DNA of 64,000 nt, from the NCBI GenBank assembly GCA_028386065.3, contig JAKUCV010006768.1, positions 1 through 64,000 on the forward strand, written 5' to 3'. Source of the stretch: Turnera subulata (taxonomy: Eukaryota > Streptophyta > Magnoliopsida > Malpighiales > Passifloraceae). Shown one piece after another: positions 30,842-43,214 of the stretch (within the stretch, counting starts at the first letter, position 1; each line of letters begins with the position of its first letter). The notes below the pieces were generated by a model. The model was not told where the DNA came from, did no database searches, and was given only the letters and a program-made list of their open reading frames with translations. The position numbers and the translations under genes were made by a program.

Positions 30842-33459
30842 ACTAAAGCCAATCATACATGTATCTAATACCTATGGATGCACAATGACCATCATGCTTC
30901 TGCTGCGTGAGTGGCTTCGTCAAGGGATCTGCTACATTGTTCTCGGAAGGAACTCTGCACAGCCTGACATCGCCTCTATCTATGATCTCTCGAATAAGAT
31001 GATAACGTTGGAGAATATGTTTGGATCTTTGCTGGTATCTAGGTTCTTGAGCTTATGCGATTGTTCCATTGTTGTCACAGTAGAGCTCAATCGGACTCTC
31101 AATACTAGGAATCACGCCGAGTTTAGTTACGAACTTCTTAATCCAAACAGCCTCTTTCGCTGCATCTGAGGCTGCAATGTACTCAGCCTCGGTTGTAGAA
31201 TCTGCAACTGTCTCTTGCTTAGAACTCTTCCAGCATACAGCACCACCTCCAAGACAAAACACATATCCTGATTGCGATCTGAAGTCATCCTTGTCGGTTT
31301 GGAAGCTAGCATCAGTGTAACCCTTTACAACGAGCTCATCTACGCTTCCGTAAACCAGGAATGCATCCTTAGTCCTTCTCAAGTACTTAAAGATGTTCTT
31401 AACCGCTATCCAGTGACTCTCACCGGGATCAGATTGGTACCTACTCGTGACACTCAGAGCATAAGCGACATCCGGTCGAGTACATAACATGGCGTACATG
31501 ATAGATCCTATTACCGAAGCATAAGGGATCTGACTCATCCGCTCTCTCTCTTTAGATGTACTAGGACATTGACACTTTGAGAGAGAGACGCCATGTGACA
31601 TAGGCAAAAATCCCTTCTTGGAATTGTCCATGCTAAACCTCTTTAGCACCTTGTCAATATAAGTACTCTGACTTAGTCCGAGAAGCCTTTTGGATCTATC
31701 TCTATAGATCTTTATGCCTAACACATAGGCAGCTTCTCCTAAGTCCTTCATTGAGAAATTCTTTCCTAATTAAGCCTTTACAGACTGTAGTGTCGGAATG
31801 TCATTCCCAATGAGCAGAATGTCGTCAACATATAACAACAAGAAAACTACAGTGCTCCCACTAACCTTCTTGTAAACACATGGTTCATCTTCATTTTTGA
31901 TGAAACGAAACTCTTTGATTACATCATTAAAATGAAGATTCCAACTCCTTGAAGCTTGCTTAGGTCCATAAATGGACCTTTGCAATTTGCATACCATGTT
32001 GACATTCTTTGGATCGACAAAACCCTCAGGCTGTGTCATATACACATCCTCTAAAAGATTTCCGTTAAGCAAAGCGGTTGTGACATCCATTTGCCATATC
32101 TCATAATCATGGTATACGGCTATAGCCAAAAGAATCCGGATGGATTTAACCATGGCAACTGGTGAGAAGGTTTCATCATAGTCTATACCAAGAACTTGTT
32201 TGAAACCTTTTGCAACCAACCGCCCTTTATAGGTAATCACATTACCATCCATTTTGGTCTTTTTCTTAAAGACCCACTTGCACCCTATGGGTTTTACCCC
32301 TTCGGGTGGATCAACCAAGGTCCATACCTTGTTTTGATGCATGGATTCCATTTCCGAATTCATGGCTTCTAGCCACTTCTGCGAGTCCGGACCCGTAACG
32401 GCCTGCTGATAGGTAGTGGGCTCATCATCATCTATGAGCATCACTTCACCGGTATGAGTCACGAGAAATCCATATCTCTCGGGCTCATGCCGAATCCTTT
32501 CGGACCTACGTGGTTCGTGTGTTACAGGAACAGGATTCTCGTCCACAACATCTTGTGGTTCCTGTTCTTATTCCATCTCAGTCTCTAGGTCTCGAACTTC
32601 TTCGAGTTCTATTTTTCTCCCACTGATTCTTCTAGAAATAAACTGTCTTTCTAGAAAAATCGCAGTCCGAGCAACAAACACTTTGTGGTCGGTGGGATTA
32701 TAGAAGTTATACCCTTTAGTTTCCTTAGGGTAACTTACAAATAGGCACTTCTCAGATTTTGGGCCAAGTTTATCCGAAGCTTCACGTCTTACGTAAGCCT
32801 CACAACCCCAAATCCTCATAAAAGACAAATTGGGACGCTTCCCAGTCCATATCTCATATGGGGTCTTTTCGACTGATTTAGACGGAACACGGTTAAGTGT
32901 AAAAGCAACACTCAATAGTGCATGTCCCCAAAAGGAGGAAGGAAGGTCAGCTTGACTCATCATCGAACGAACCATGTCCAACAAGGTTCTGTTCTTCCTT
33001 TCGGATACACCATTCCATTGAGGCGTACCCGGTGGAGTGAGTTATGATACTATACCACAATCCTTTGTGAAGAAAACCTCGGTCTGAGTATTCACCACCT
33101 CGATCTGATCGAAGCATCTTAATACTTTTCCCGAGTTGATTCTGTACTTCATTCTTAAATTCTTTGAACTTTTCAAAGGATTCCGACTTGTGTCTCATTA
33201 GATACACATAGCCGTATCTACTGAAGTCATCAGTAAACGTAATGAAGTATTGAAAACTACCTCTAGCTTGTGTAGACATTGGTCCGCATACATCAGTATG
33301 TATGAGACCTAATAAGTCCGAGGCTCTTTCACCTTTACCCTTAAAGGGAGCCTTAGTCATTTTGCCTAACAAACATGACTCACATGTCTCATATGATTCA
33401 AAATCAAATGAGTCTAGCAATCCATCTCTATGGAGTTGCGCAATGCGAGTTTCGTTTAT
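30842..33459 (-). pseudogene. Copia-B Pol: integrase, RT, RNase H (broken)
   Basis: On the minus strand the fragment after the gap at 33460 reads from GAG-pre-integrase (CESCLLGKMTKAPF) to integrase (IHTDVCGPM, ITFTDDFSRYGYVYL, LRSDRGGEY). The 3' integrase part is at 32568-32984. RT has GCKWVFKKK, GRLVAKGF, QMDVTTALLNGN and YVDD near 31820-31830, and RNase H has YTDASFQTD, EAEYIAAS and LYCDNNG. One stop (near 31050) cuts RNase H, after which the same frame runs on to the natural stop at 30842-30844. Other breaks are near 33030, 32570 and 31760. Confidence 0.85.
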
Positions 33460-33460
33460 N
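33460..33460. other. ambiguous base at a probable internal deletion or gap
   Basis: The single N lies exactly where Copia-B jumps from protease to GAG-pre-integrase. Compared with the usual copia layout, roughly 80-100 residues are missing here. Confidence 0.7.
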
Positions 33461-34506
33461 TAGAAAATAAGTCCCTACGGCTAATGCAGCAACTCTTGCT
33501 CCATTCCCGACACGCAGGTCTATCTCACCCTTCGCCAACCTTCTACTCTTTCTTAGTTCCTGCACATTTACACAAATGTGAGAACCACATCCGGTATCTA
33601 ATACCCATGATGCAGAAGTAGAAATATTAGCTTCTATAACGAAAATACCTGAAGTGGAAGTCTCACTTCCCTTCTTGTTCCTCTTTACCTCTTCAAGGTA
33701 AACTAGGCAGTTGTGCTTCCAATGGCCCGGTTTGTTGCAATGGAAACATTGTCCATCCTTTGCAACTCCACCCTTGGGTTTGAGCACATGATCATAAGGA
33801 GAAGCACAAGCGTCAAACCTTTTAGCACCCTTCTTCTTCTTGTTGAACTTTGCCTTACCCTTTCCTTTGCCTTTACCAATCATCAATATGTTGGATTTAT
33901 TTGTCTTCATTTGTTGCTCAGCTGTTCCCAACATATTGAGCAACTCGGATAAGGACTTGTCAAGATGGTTCATATTGAAGTTCATGAAAAATTGGTTGTA
34001 GCTGTCCGGCAACGATTGCAAGACAAGGTCTACAGCCAATTCCTTTTGCAAAGGAAACTCTAGACTCTCAAGGCTTTCAATGTATCCGATCATTTTCAGC
34101 GCATGAGGTCTAACGGGTGTTGATTCAGCCATTCTGCATTGGAATAATGCTTTAGAGGTCTCATACCTCTCATGCCTAGCCTGCTCCTCAAAGAGCATCC
34201 TAAGGTGTTCGATCATATCGAACGCCCCCATTAGCTCATGTTGCTTCTGAATTTCAGATTCCATGGCCATAAGCATGAAGCATGCAACATCCACTGCATC
34301 ATCAAGATGCTTCTTGTGAGCATCTCTTTCTGCCCTTGGTGCATTAGGCGCCGGTTCAATCGGAACAGGCCCTTCGAGGACATACAGTTTCTTTTCTTGT
34401 CAGAGGATGATCCTTAGATTGCGATACCACTTTAGGAAATTGTTCCCATTAAGTTTCTCCTTCTTAAGGACTGATCGCAATGACAATGTACCTCTGTTTT
34501 GTGCCA
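33461..34506 (-). pseudogene. Copia-B Gag and start of protease
   Basis: The minus-strand ATG at 34504-34506 begins MAQNRGTLSLRSVLKKEKL, a typical start for this gag type. A TGA near 34400 interrupts it, and the same frame is then open to the N at 33460. A Lys/Gly-rich basic stretch (GKGKGKGKAKFNKKKKG), a CCHC knuckle (CFHCNKPGHWKHNC) and the protease site WVLDTGCGSHIC follow in order. Gag coats the element RNA; the protease would cut the polyprotein. The frame stops at the gap or deletion. Confidence 0.82.
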
Positions 34507-36113
34507 TGGTAATTCTACAACAAAGATCAACTCACACAAATAAGAATCATGCATACATAAATCATTTAACAATGAATTTAATTAAATAATGCTCCTACTA
34601 TGAATCAATAAAATGACAACAAGTAGGCCAAGATCCATATTTCACTACAACATAAGTCAGCTTTGGCTGATAAACTTACATCATAGCTATTTAGGTAGAT
34701 AACTTTTGTCAGTTACATCTCTATGTAACTCTTGGATAGTTGAGTGAACAACATCTTGTCCATGTCTATCTTATAGACATAGCTCAACCCTTGCCTCTAG
34801 GTCCTTAATCCTATTAAGATAACCTAGTTAAGTCCAAACCCACAACAAGCAATCGAGATATTACAATTATCCACTCGCACCTTCTTAGGATAAACAATGG
34901 CACCTTGCTTTGGCAAAAACTACCAATTGTTGATCTTAAGCTTGATGAGTGCTTATCATGGAAGGCAACTAAGAACTTAATATTTCACCAATATATGTTC
35001 ATACAACTCATGCATATATTCTTGATAAATCATACATTGATGTCATGTAAGTTACAAATTATATATCTCATATACAATAACAATGCATTGTATGCAATAT
35101 AAGCCGCTACGTAGAGGTAGCACGACGGTCCCGCTAGCCGGTTAGCGGGCGGGGTAAAGGGGCAGCGCCCTTGCCAGGGCTCGGGGCGGGGGCCCAAAAA
35201 TTATATGATAACATCGTTGTTACCATTTGTAACATCGATGTTGTGACAATCAAATTGTCCCAACTCTTTGGCAGTAGCTCAATAACATCGATGTTGGACA
35301 TTACAACATCGATGTTGTGAGAACTCGAGCTACAAACAATTTTGGCAGTAGCTCCATAACATCGATGTTGGACATTACAACATCGATGTTGTGTGTAACT
35401 TGAACTCCAAACTTTTTGGCAGTAGCTCAATAACATCGATGTTGAACTTTCAAACATCGATGTTGTTGAGATTCTGAAAAGTTCAAGTTTTGGCAGTAGC
35501 ATTTTAACATCGATGTTTAATATCTGGAACTCAAGAACATTGATGTTGGACATTACAACATCGATGTTGTTGGAGCTCTGGAACTCAAAACAATTTTGTC
35601 GAGCTCAAATAACATCAATGTTTAACTCTTAAACATCGATGTTTTGAGAGTTCTGCCAAGGCCTCTTCAAGTCAACATCGATGTTGATAGCCTACTTAGA
35701 ACATCGATGTTGTCCATACAACATCGATGTTAATTTGGCTCGGCAAAGGCTAATTAACACATGAACATCGATGTTAGTCCTACCAACATCGATGTTCTGG
35801 GCCTGCAGAACTTGAACTAGAATAGTTCTAAACACAAACCGACACTCGGTTTTTCCTAGTCGAACTCTTTCGACTTACTGCCAAGAACTCCTTGATTGAT
35901 ATCACATACCAATCAAGTTCTCTTTGTCAAAACTCTTTTGACAAACATCATCATCAATACATATATCATATATACATATTTGAAAACAACATATCACATA
36001 TGCCTAGCATGTTCAAGCTATATCACATATAACATCATATATATATATGCATGAACATATCAACATATGCACATAAATCCGGTTTAGAGCTTCACAAGAG
36101 GCTCCGCTACCAC
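34507..36113 (-). other. Copia-B leader, 1.6 kb, with priming site
   Basis: It extends from the 5' LTR to the gag start. The priming site (minus-strand TGGTAGCGGAGC) is at 36101-36112. It contains the palindrome array (35205-35800) and a GC-rich patch at 35140-35195 in otherwise AT-rich sequence. No gene is supported; a 139-codon minus-strand frame (35134-35553) is made of the palindromic repeat. Confidence 0.7.
35205..35800. repeat. array of AACATCGATGTT palindromes
   Basis: The 12-base self-complementary core AACATCGATGTT, or its inner 11 bases, occurs about 15 times with a few one-base variants. It often comes in pairs about 25 bases apart, separated by longer unique stretches containing GGCAGTAGCTC. 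It lies in the Copia-B leader. Confidence 0.88.
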
Positions 36114-37629
36114 TGTAAGTTTCCCTAGAGCTATTATGACACTCATAACAAGCACAATATGCAGCGGAAACAAGGAAACCTAACCAAGAACCAAGTGAAG
36201 CATGCATAAACCGTATGACAAAATTTTCGTACCTGTAGTATTAGGATCTTTCACCTAAATGCTGGACGGAATCAGCAAGAGCAAGACAACGGCCTGGCTC
36301 CTCTACGGTATCCACACGAACCGTGTTGGCTTGAAATCGTCCTACGAATCAAACCTCGAGCACTCCCGGACTGATGTGCTAGCAAGAGTACACCGGAAGC
36401 AACAACCTTGTGGTGTTTGTGTGTATGGTTATCTTCTTTCTTTCACAAAGAATGAAGAAGAGGTGTGTGTGGTGTTTTCTTTGAATTTTGCAGAAGCAAA
36501 ACGTGAGAGAGAGGGAGTAGAATGTAGAGAGTGATCTGATCACCACAAAGTGCCCAATCCCACTCATAAAAGTCCATTAGCATAATGGCCAACATAAGGC
36601 CCCATTAGGTGACAAGATAATGGCATTCATTATCATGCCTCCACTAATGGACAACCTGAAAACACACCACCTTACCACTAATGTCTGGCCAATTATTCAG
36701 CTAATAATTGTGCCAAAGCCGACCCTGGTTCAACCACGGTCCAACCACGGTCCAACCACGGTTCAACCATCTGCTCGAATCAACGGTTCTATGTGTGTGA
36801 CCCTGTAGGCACTTTAACATCCGGCAATAATCGTAAAATCTCATTTTACAATTACAAGCAAAGAGCGGCATCTAGCAACACATCATTGCTACCCTAACGA
36901 CAAGCTCAGTACTGATTCTCTATGCCTCGGAACATGTCATCGTCCTTTCGTCCCATCATCAAGATCAAACACGAAACATGAAATATGCCAATCTCGTATA
37001 TGTTTAATCTATGTTTCTTGATCCCCGAGATAACTGTATAAAACGGATACCCGTGATATCACCATATCACCTAATCCGAGCATGGCCATGCATTTAACAA
37101 TTCAACTTTATCAAGAAACCATCCGATATTATACCCGTTATATGGGTCGGACGAATCCCCTCTTGATCAATCAAAACCCACTACATAATCATCATATACC
37201 CAATGATTACCCTTATGTCCACCAGTTACGAATGACTAGGAATAATATCAAAGTACATGATTCATATGTTGGATACCTTGACGATCTCAGGTAGAAGGAC
37301 AATACATCTATAAGAAACACTAATGACATACATATAACGTTCCATGTAGTGTTCTTATGTGGGTCGGTCCGGTCCACAAATTCTCTAACTTGTACCCGTA
37401 TGTTGAATTCATATCACATATAAATTCTCAACATACGCTAGTCTTAATTTATTATTACAACCCATCCGTAATAATAACCGACTAGGGACATTTAAGAATA
37501 TATCAAATATGAACTAGGGTTATAAATATGTGCAAGCAATTATCTCATAATCATATATATTGGAATAACCTCAAAGTATATACATGACTACAATTATCCA
37601 TAGATTGGCTTTTGGGCATATAACTAACA
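36114..37629 (-). repeat. Copia-B 5' LTR
   Basis: It is 1516 bases; on the minus strand it runs TGTTAGTTATATGCCC…CTTACA. It contains about 85 bases (37345-37430) absent from the other LTR, flanked by the repeated phrase ACATACGCTAG/ACGTTCCA, so it was gained here or lost there. Confidence 0.9.
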
Positions 37630-37634
37630 ATTTC

Positions 37635-38967
37635 TACTTCAGAGGAACAAGAAGGAGGTAAAAGTCCTTCTTTTTCAAGAATTTCCAATGCTCTTGAGTA
37701 GAAATCAAGAGGAGGTGCTTCTGCAATGGCCTTAGGAAGTATCCAAGGTCGAGATTCTTCTGGAGGAGGCCGAGGAGTCTTTTGGTGTGGCTTGCATCGA
37801 GAGTGATTAGTCCTGGACTTTCTTTTGGATGGTAAGACATAATCTTCATCAGAGTCATAAAAGTGGTCTTCACAATCACAATTTCCTTCACATTGAGTAG
37901 GATCAGCACCCCATATGAAATGACCAATGATGTGAGAAACATAGACAGCAGATCCATCAGGCTGAAAGTAGGAAACTGGGATCTTCCTTTCCATCTTTTC
38001 AGAACTTGGTCGGATCATACTGCAATGAAAAACCTCAGTAGAAGAAGAGGTTCCAGGTTTGGAAAAAATGGTTCTGACAGTTCCGTCTGGTTGTCGTATG
38101 AAGGTGGAGTCCGTAGTTTGGACTGGTTGAGTGTGCTGACGAAGATTTTCATAATTGGTTACCCAATCCAAAGGGATTAGCTTGGCCAATTGATCCTTGG
38201 AAATTTATCTGGGTGGCTGAACAATTGTAGGTGTAGAACCCATGTCAGCATAAATAAAGACTGGATCAGAAGAAACTCCTTGAGAGGGTAGGTTGACAGC
38301 ATGGTCTTGGAGTCTATACACCATCTGATGGTGTAAAGTTGCAGTGATGGCGTTTGCAACTTGTTCAGCTCCAATGATCTGGACTTGAATCTTCAAGGCT
38401 GTGCTCAGATGCGGATCATCGAGGGAAATATTGAAATTGGGGAAGAAAGTAAGAACCACACTTCCTGCATTAAGCGTTGTCAAAATAGTGCCGATGACAG
38501 CATCCTCATACTTGACATATCTGGAATCAAGCAGAGACAATCTAGCGGTGACTGGTAAACCTTTTCTTCCATGGTAGGAAAGAACTAGGCGTATGGCACC
38601 AAGATGAAGATGAGAATAATGTTTTGCTTTCCACTGGGATATGAACTCTTGAGGAATCTCAAGAGTAACATATTGTTTAGTAGTTGAAGAACTCAACGTG
38701 CACTGAGAAAGTCTTGATGACTGTAACATATTCTTTGATTGCTGGTCTCCTGGTAGAAATCAGAGTTCTAATGGATCGCGAAAGTGACCCTTTTTTGAAT
38801 ATGGTGTATGGATTAACCAGAGGGAGGAGTGAGTCCTCAACTCTAGCTTCTTCTGGAATATGGGTAATTTCTACTAGGTGGTTTATTTTATTTATAAGGG
38901 AGGTTCGTGCAGAGTCTGGTATAGTTATAGAAGAGGTTATAGTGTTTGGTGGTGGAGTAGTAGCCAT
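37635..38967 (-). pseudogene. pararetrovirus copy 1: movement protein and N-terminal polyprotein (broken)
   Basis: The minus-strand ATG at 38965-38967 (MATTPPP…) opens the viral polyprotein. After a frameshift near 38690-38720 the central part resembles the 30K movement-protein superfamily: an extended beta-rich region with HLGAIRLVLSYHGRKGLP and ARLSLLDSRY. Such proteins widen plasmodesmata for cell-to-cell spread. A TAA near 38204 interrupts the frame, which then stays open to the Copia-B insertion at 37634. Between 39130 and 38968 lies noncoding leader. The assignment comes from position and motif style, without a database search. Confidence 0.72.
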
Positions 38968-39130
38968 GGTTGAGAATTTTGACTTTCTACTAACTCAAAG
39001 CAACAGGAGAAGAACCTAATTAACAATCTTCTTTGTATAGGTACGTGGCTTTGTCGTCGACGAGATCACAGAGACCATTCCAGGGGAATCCTCTGTCTTT
39101 GTGCCAATAGCACTGCACTCGTGGTTTCCC

Positions 39131-39832
39131 AAGGGGACGAGAGCCTTCGGGCTAACTGATTACTCAGGCGAGATAGAAGGATCCATACTCATGATGGCAA
39201 TCAAATCTCAAGCCCTTTTGTAACCCAATTAATCCAAAGGATCGTTCTTGCAGGATCAAAGAAGATCATTTATCAGTTTCATAACCCTAAGCTATGAGTG
39301 TTCAAAAATCAAGAAAGAGTGTATTTAGAAAGCCATATTTATTAAACAAGTCTGAAAGGTGAATCAGAACATGTCCTCTGATCCTTACAACTTGGAAACC
39401 CTTATATTTATAGTTGGGTTCTCTTCCAACTTACATCACTGCTTACATCACTGACTTAATAATTAAAGTAGTAAGACAAGACCGAGTGGTATCGTGACCA
39501 CAGACTGACACGACATAAAGCAAAGTAGTGGGGAACAGCAGATTCCCATTATTTATTATACAGACTTGGACAGTGATAAAAGAGTGCCATTATTTATTAA
39601 CGGACTCATGACTTGGACTGAGATTGGCATCTTCTGGGTCCACCATTGAATCATCGCTATCATTTACTGAGGCGCGAGCAGCTTGGGCATCACGGGCATC
39701 CTGGTCACGCCAATAATTTGCTTCAGTTTCATCAGAATCCCAGGTGGCATCCATTTGTCATGTTGCTTGAGAATACGGATTCTGCGAATCTTGAAATAAT
39801 GCCTGTGGGACCGGAGGTGGAGTGGCAGACAG
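39131..39832 (-). mobile_element. terminal redundancy of pararetrovirus copy 1: tail end, promoter and leader
   Basis: This repeats the sequence of 24111-24900 on the same strand: the end of the coding tail, the promoter (as-1-like pair near 39430-39450, TATA near 39405) and leader. It runs straight into the leader before the movement protein. Copy 1 is therefore longer than one genome unit. At 39826-39833 it joins the inverted copy through the shared bases AGACAG. Confidence 0.8.
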
Positions 39833-40728
39833 ACACTTTGTGATACTCAAAAAATGTTCAGAGACCTTTCTAAACGCTCTCAGGATCTCAAAAGTGTGTG
39901 CAACAACTCTTATCTGAGGATCAAATGCAAAGATAAGAATTGTTCTTGTTCTCGGAAGTCCAACCATATTGATCATTATCAGAAGCCTTCTCCGAAAAGG
40001 TCCAAAAAGAAGTTTAGATCCCATTTTTCCAAATTCAAATACTTCAAGAAGAAAGGTAGACGCGGCAACAAAGGAGACAGATGCTTTATCTGTAAGAAAA
40101 AGGGTCATTTTGCAAAAAAATTGCCCAAATCAGCCAGCTAAATCAGCAAAATTGGTTTAGCAAATCCAACAAAGCACTCATGTCGACCTCGACAATGCAG
40201 ATGTTGAATCATTATTTTCAGAAACTGAAGAGCCTGAAGAAGACACTATCTTTGTTCTTGAGCAAGAATCTGATACATCTTCCTCAACAACCTCTGACGA
40301 TGAAGAATTTGATGATCGATATTTACCAGTTTTTCAAGCTAAAAAAGAAGCCCAAAGGTCCATTTTCTCCAAAACAAAGTCACCATCCGTCAAGATACAG
40401 ATTCTCCCATCCAAGTATGAAAAGCCAATTCCCCTTATTGGTTTTGTTGATACTGGTGCTCACAAAAGTTTTCTCAATCCCAAGATCCTACCTCCAGAGA
40501 CATGAGAGCCACACAAAGAGTATTTTCAAGATGCAAATGGAGAATTATTCCAAACCAAGATGATCACCAAACATCGTATTGGAATACAATTCTTCCCTGG
40601 ATGTGTTATCTGGACCAAAGTTCTTGGCACGAGTCTTCCAGATCGAGACCTACGAATAGGTTTTGATATCATTCAACAGGCAGAAAAACTTCAAATCCTC
40701 TCGCAAGGATTAAAATTCAAGAGGTTCT
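39833..40728 (+). pseudogene. pararetrovirus copy 2: coat C-terminal part, zinc knuckle, protease
   Basis: This plus-strand counterpart of 27870-26990 starts inside the coat region. It shows the Cys-rich segment, the CCHC knuckle (broken by a one-base change in an A run near 40118), an acidic linker (SETEEPEEDT, 40215-40330) missing in copy 1, and the protease site DTGAHKSF near 40450-40475. A TGA at 40504-40506 follows. Confidence 0.8.
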
Positions 40729-42234
40729 TTGCTCCTTACACCAATGTTAAGAAGATTTTTGCCCTCTCAAAGTGTCCAGTCAAGACAACTTCAAATCGAG
40801 ACAAAGTTGTTACAGTCCTGTGCTGACAGTCATGCTCAGTTCACGCATCCATCTCCCCTCTGGAAGAATGAAGACTTTTTCATCACGTTGTCGTTTAAGA
40901 TCAATGAAGACATCAATCCTACTAAGGCATCTCATCCAGGCATGACGCCCTCAGATTTACTTCTAGCCAGAGAAGAATGTTCACAACTGTTACAACAGGG
41001 TCTCATTGAACCCACCAAATCAGAATGGGCATGCCAGGCGTTCTATGGGGAAAAACGAACTGAGAAAATTCGAGGGGAAAAGAGGTTGGTAATTGATTAC
41101 AAGCCTCTTAATCATTTTTTAAGAGATGATAAATTTCCTCTTCCAAAAATCAATTCCATGTTCCTTCGTCTCAAGGATGCACGCATCTTTTCAAAGTTCG
41201 ATTTAAAAGCCGGATTTTGGCAACTTGGCATTGACCCCAAGGATCGCCATAAAACTGCTTTCTGCATACCAGATGCTCAGTACCAATGGAAGGTTATGCC
41301 TTTTGGGTTAAAGGTAGCCCCTTCTCTATTTCAAAAGGCAATGGTCCGTATCTTCCAACCCATTCTTCACCACACCTTAATTTACATTGATGACATCCTC
41401 CTATTCTCATCCTCGGAGGCAGAACACTTACAGCTTTTGCAACAGTTTTATGACATAGTCCATTCTTGTGGAATTATGTTATTAGAAAAGAAAAGCCACA
41501 TCGGTGTTACAGAAGTTGATTTTTTGGGAATGCATTTCAAGAACGGTTCCTATCAGCCTGGACCCCATATTGCCCAGGAGTTATTGAATTTTCCAGATGA
41601 GAATCTCACGCCAAAGCAGGTTCAACAATTCTTGGGTATTGTCAACTACATCCGTGACTTCATCCCAAAGGTTTCACACCATACCAGCCACTTGTCCAAA
41701 TTATTGAAGAAGAAAGCCCCACCTTGGGGACCAGATCAGACTGAAGCTGTCAAAGTTCTAAAGCAGATCACTCAAAATCCACCCCCACTCAGAATTCCAA
41801 CCAATGGCACAAGAATCCTCCAAACAGACGCAAGAGATAAGTACTGGGGAGCAGTACTGATTGAAGAGACAGAAGATAAAAAGAGACATTATTGTGGCCA
41901 CGCCAGCGGCAAATTTTCAGATGCAGAGCTCCATTATCACACCACTCATAAAGAAATTTTGGTGGTCAAATATGGAATCAACAATTTTGAATTCCATCTT
42001 GTCAACCATCATTTTATCATGGAAATGGACAACTCATCTTTTCCAAAGCTGCTAGATTTCAAGAACAAAAGAGTTCCAGACAAGCAACTTCTGCATTGGA
42101 AACAGTGGTTTGATAAGTATGATTTTGAAGTAAAGCATATAAAGGGGGATACCAATCTCATTCCTGACATGTTATCCCGACCATCCAAGACAGTCCATTT
42201 GGTTTCTAAATTCAACCTCATTCCTGTTATCTTC
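40729..42234 (+). pseudogene. pararetrovirus copy 2: reverse transcriptase and RNase H
   Basis: One frame is open from 40729 to 42654. It contains RLVIDYKPLN, FSKFDLKAGFWQ, VMPFGLKVAPSLFQ and the catalytic YIDD at 41383-41394. RNase H follows, with a DAR motif at its start near 41825, then HYHTTHKEILVVK and DMLSRPSK at its end. It is the better preserved of the two copies for this enzyme pair. Protease and coat upstream are broken, and the movement protein is absent, so it is not a functional genome. Confidence 0.85.
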
Positions 42235-43214
42235 ATGGCCTCATCCTCTTCTGAACCATATTGGCAACTCCCAGCACAGCCGGCAGCATGGACAGACATG
42301 GCAACCAATAATCCTAATTTCCCTGAAACTCTTCATCCCAAATCAGACCTTTACTCAATTCGAGAATTTGCACGAAACTCCCTTTTCCATTACCTCACTT
42401 TCTCCTTCAAGAACAAGGTGTTAGTCTTTCCCAGACAATTCAGTCCCAATATTTTCCTGACCACCCTTTCAGAAGGATTAGTCTTATCCATTGCTATGAT
42501 TTTTCTGAAGATGAACTCTGGTATAACTGGTGCCTGTTTACTCTTTACTATGGCATATTCAGGATCAAGGCTCTCGATATGTTTGAATTCCTCATGGATG
42601 CAGAAAATAATTCCTCTAATCAGTGGACTTTTCTCCAGTGGATGGCCCCACTGAGTCAGTGGCGCACTTGGATTAAAACAGCTCTTGATATGCATCCACC
42701 TCAGCAGCGACCACTACTTTACATGACATTTTCTACACACCGACCCTATCGTGGAACACCTCCACGACCTCATCCTATTGTCAGACCATGGGAATCTTAT
42801 CTTGCATCACCACCGCCAAGGTCCCTTGTAGAATACCATCGAGTACCACCAGCTCATCCATGTACATCCCCACCAAAAAGCTTCCTTCGAAGAGCTTGGA
42901 ACAGTTTATGTCTCCTTAATGGTTTCAATTATGAGGCTGCCAGTCAAGTTTCTTCCACTGGAATGGTACCACTATCTCCCACTCCACCTCCGGTCCCACA
43001 GGCATTATTTCAAGATTCGCAGAATCCGTATTCTCAAGCAACATTTCAAATGGATGCCACCTGGGATTCTGATGAAACTGAAGCAAATTATTGGCGTGAC
43101 CGGGATGCCCGTGATGCCCAAGCTGCACGCGCCTCAGCAAATGATAGTGATGATTCAATGGTGGACCCAGAAGATGCCAATCTCAGTCCAAGTTATGAGT
43201 CCATTAATAAATAA
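42235..43214 (+). pseudogene. pararetrovirus copy 2: unassigned tail after RNase H
   Basis: This is the counterpart of the copy 1 tail. A one-base loss near 42400 (CACTTTCTCC where copy 1 reads CACTATCTTCC) shifts the frame. The tail continues in the second frame (42579-43214) to its stop. Despite the shift, residues agree closely with copy 1, including the Pro/Arg-rich middle and the acidic end DSDDSMVDPEDANLS. Confidence 0.7.

Larger units (their letters stand above)
29381..37629 (-). mobile_element. Copia-B: copia element inserted in the pararetrovirus
   Basis: On the minus strand the order is 5' LTR (36114-37629), priming site (36101-36112), long leader, gag (from 34506), pol (to 30842), polypurine tract (30829-30840) and 3' LTR (29381-30828). 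ATTTC is duplicated at both edges (29376-29380, 37630-37634), and LTRs start TG and end CA except for one changed base. The two LTRs are similar over their length, with one indel of about 85 bases. Viral coding sequence continues across the insertion, so the virus was there first. Confidence 0.92.

Noticed and set aside
35205..35800. CRISPR-like array (short repeat with spacers)
   Set aside because: The repeat is only a 12-base palindrome, spacers are irregular and similar to each other, and the context is a plant copia leader.
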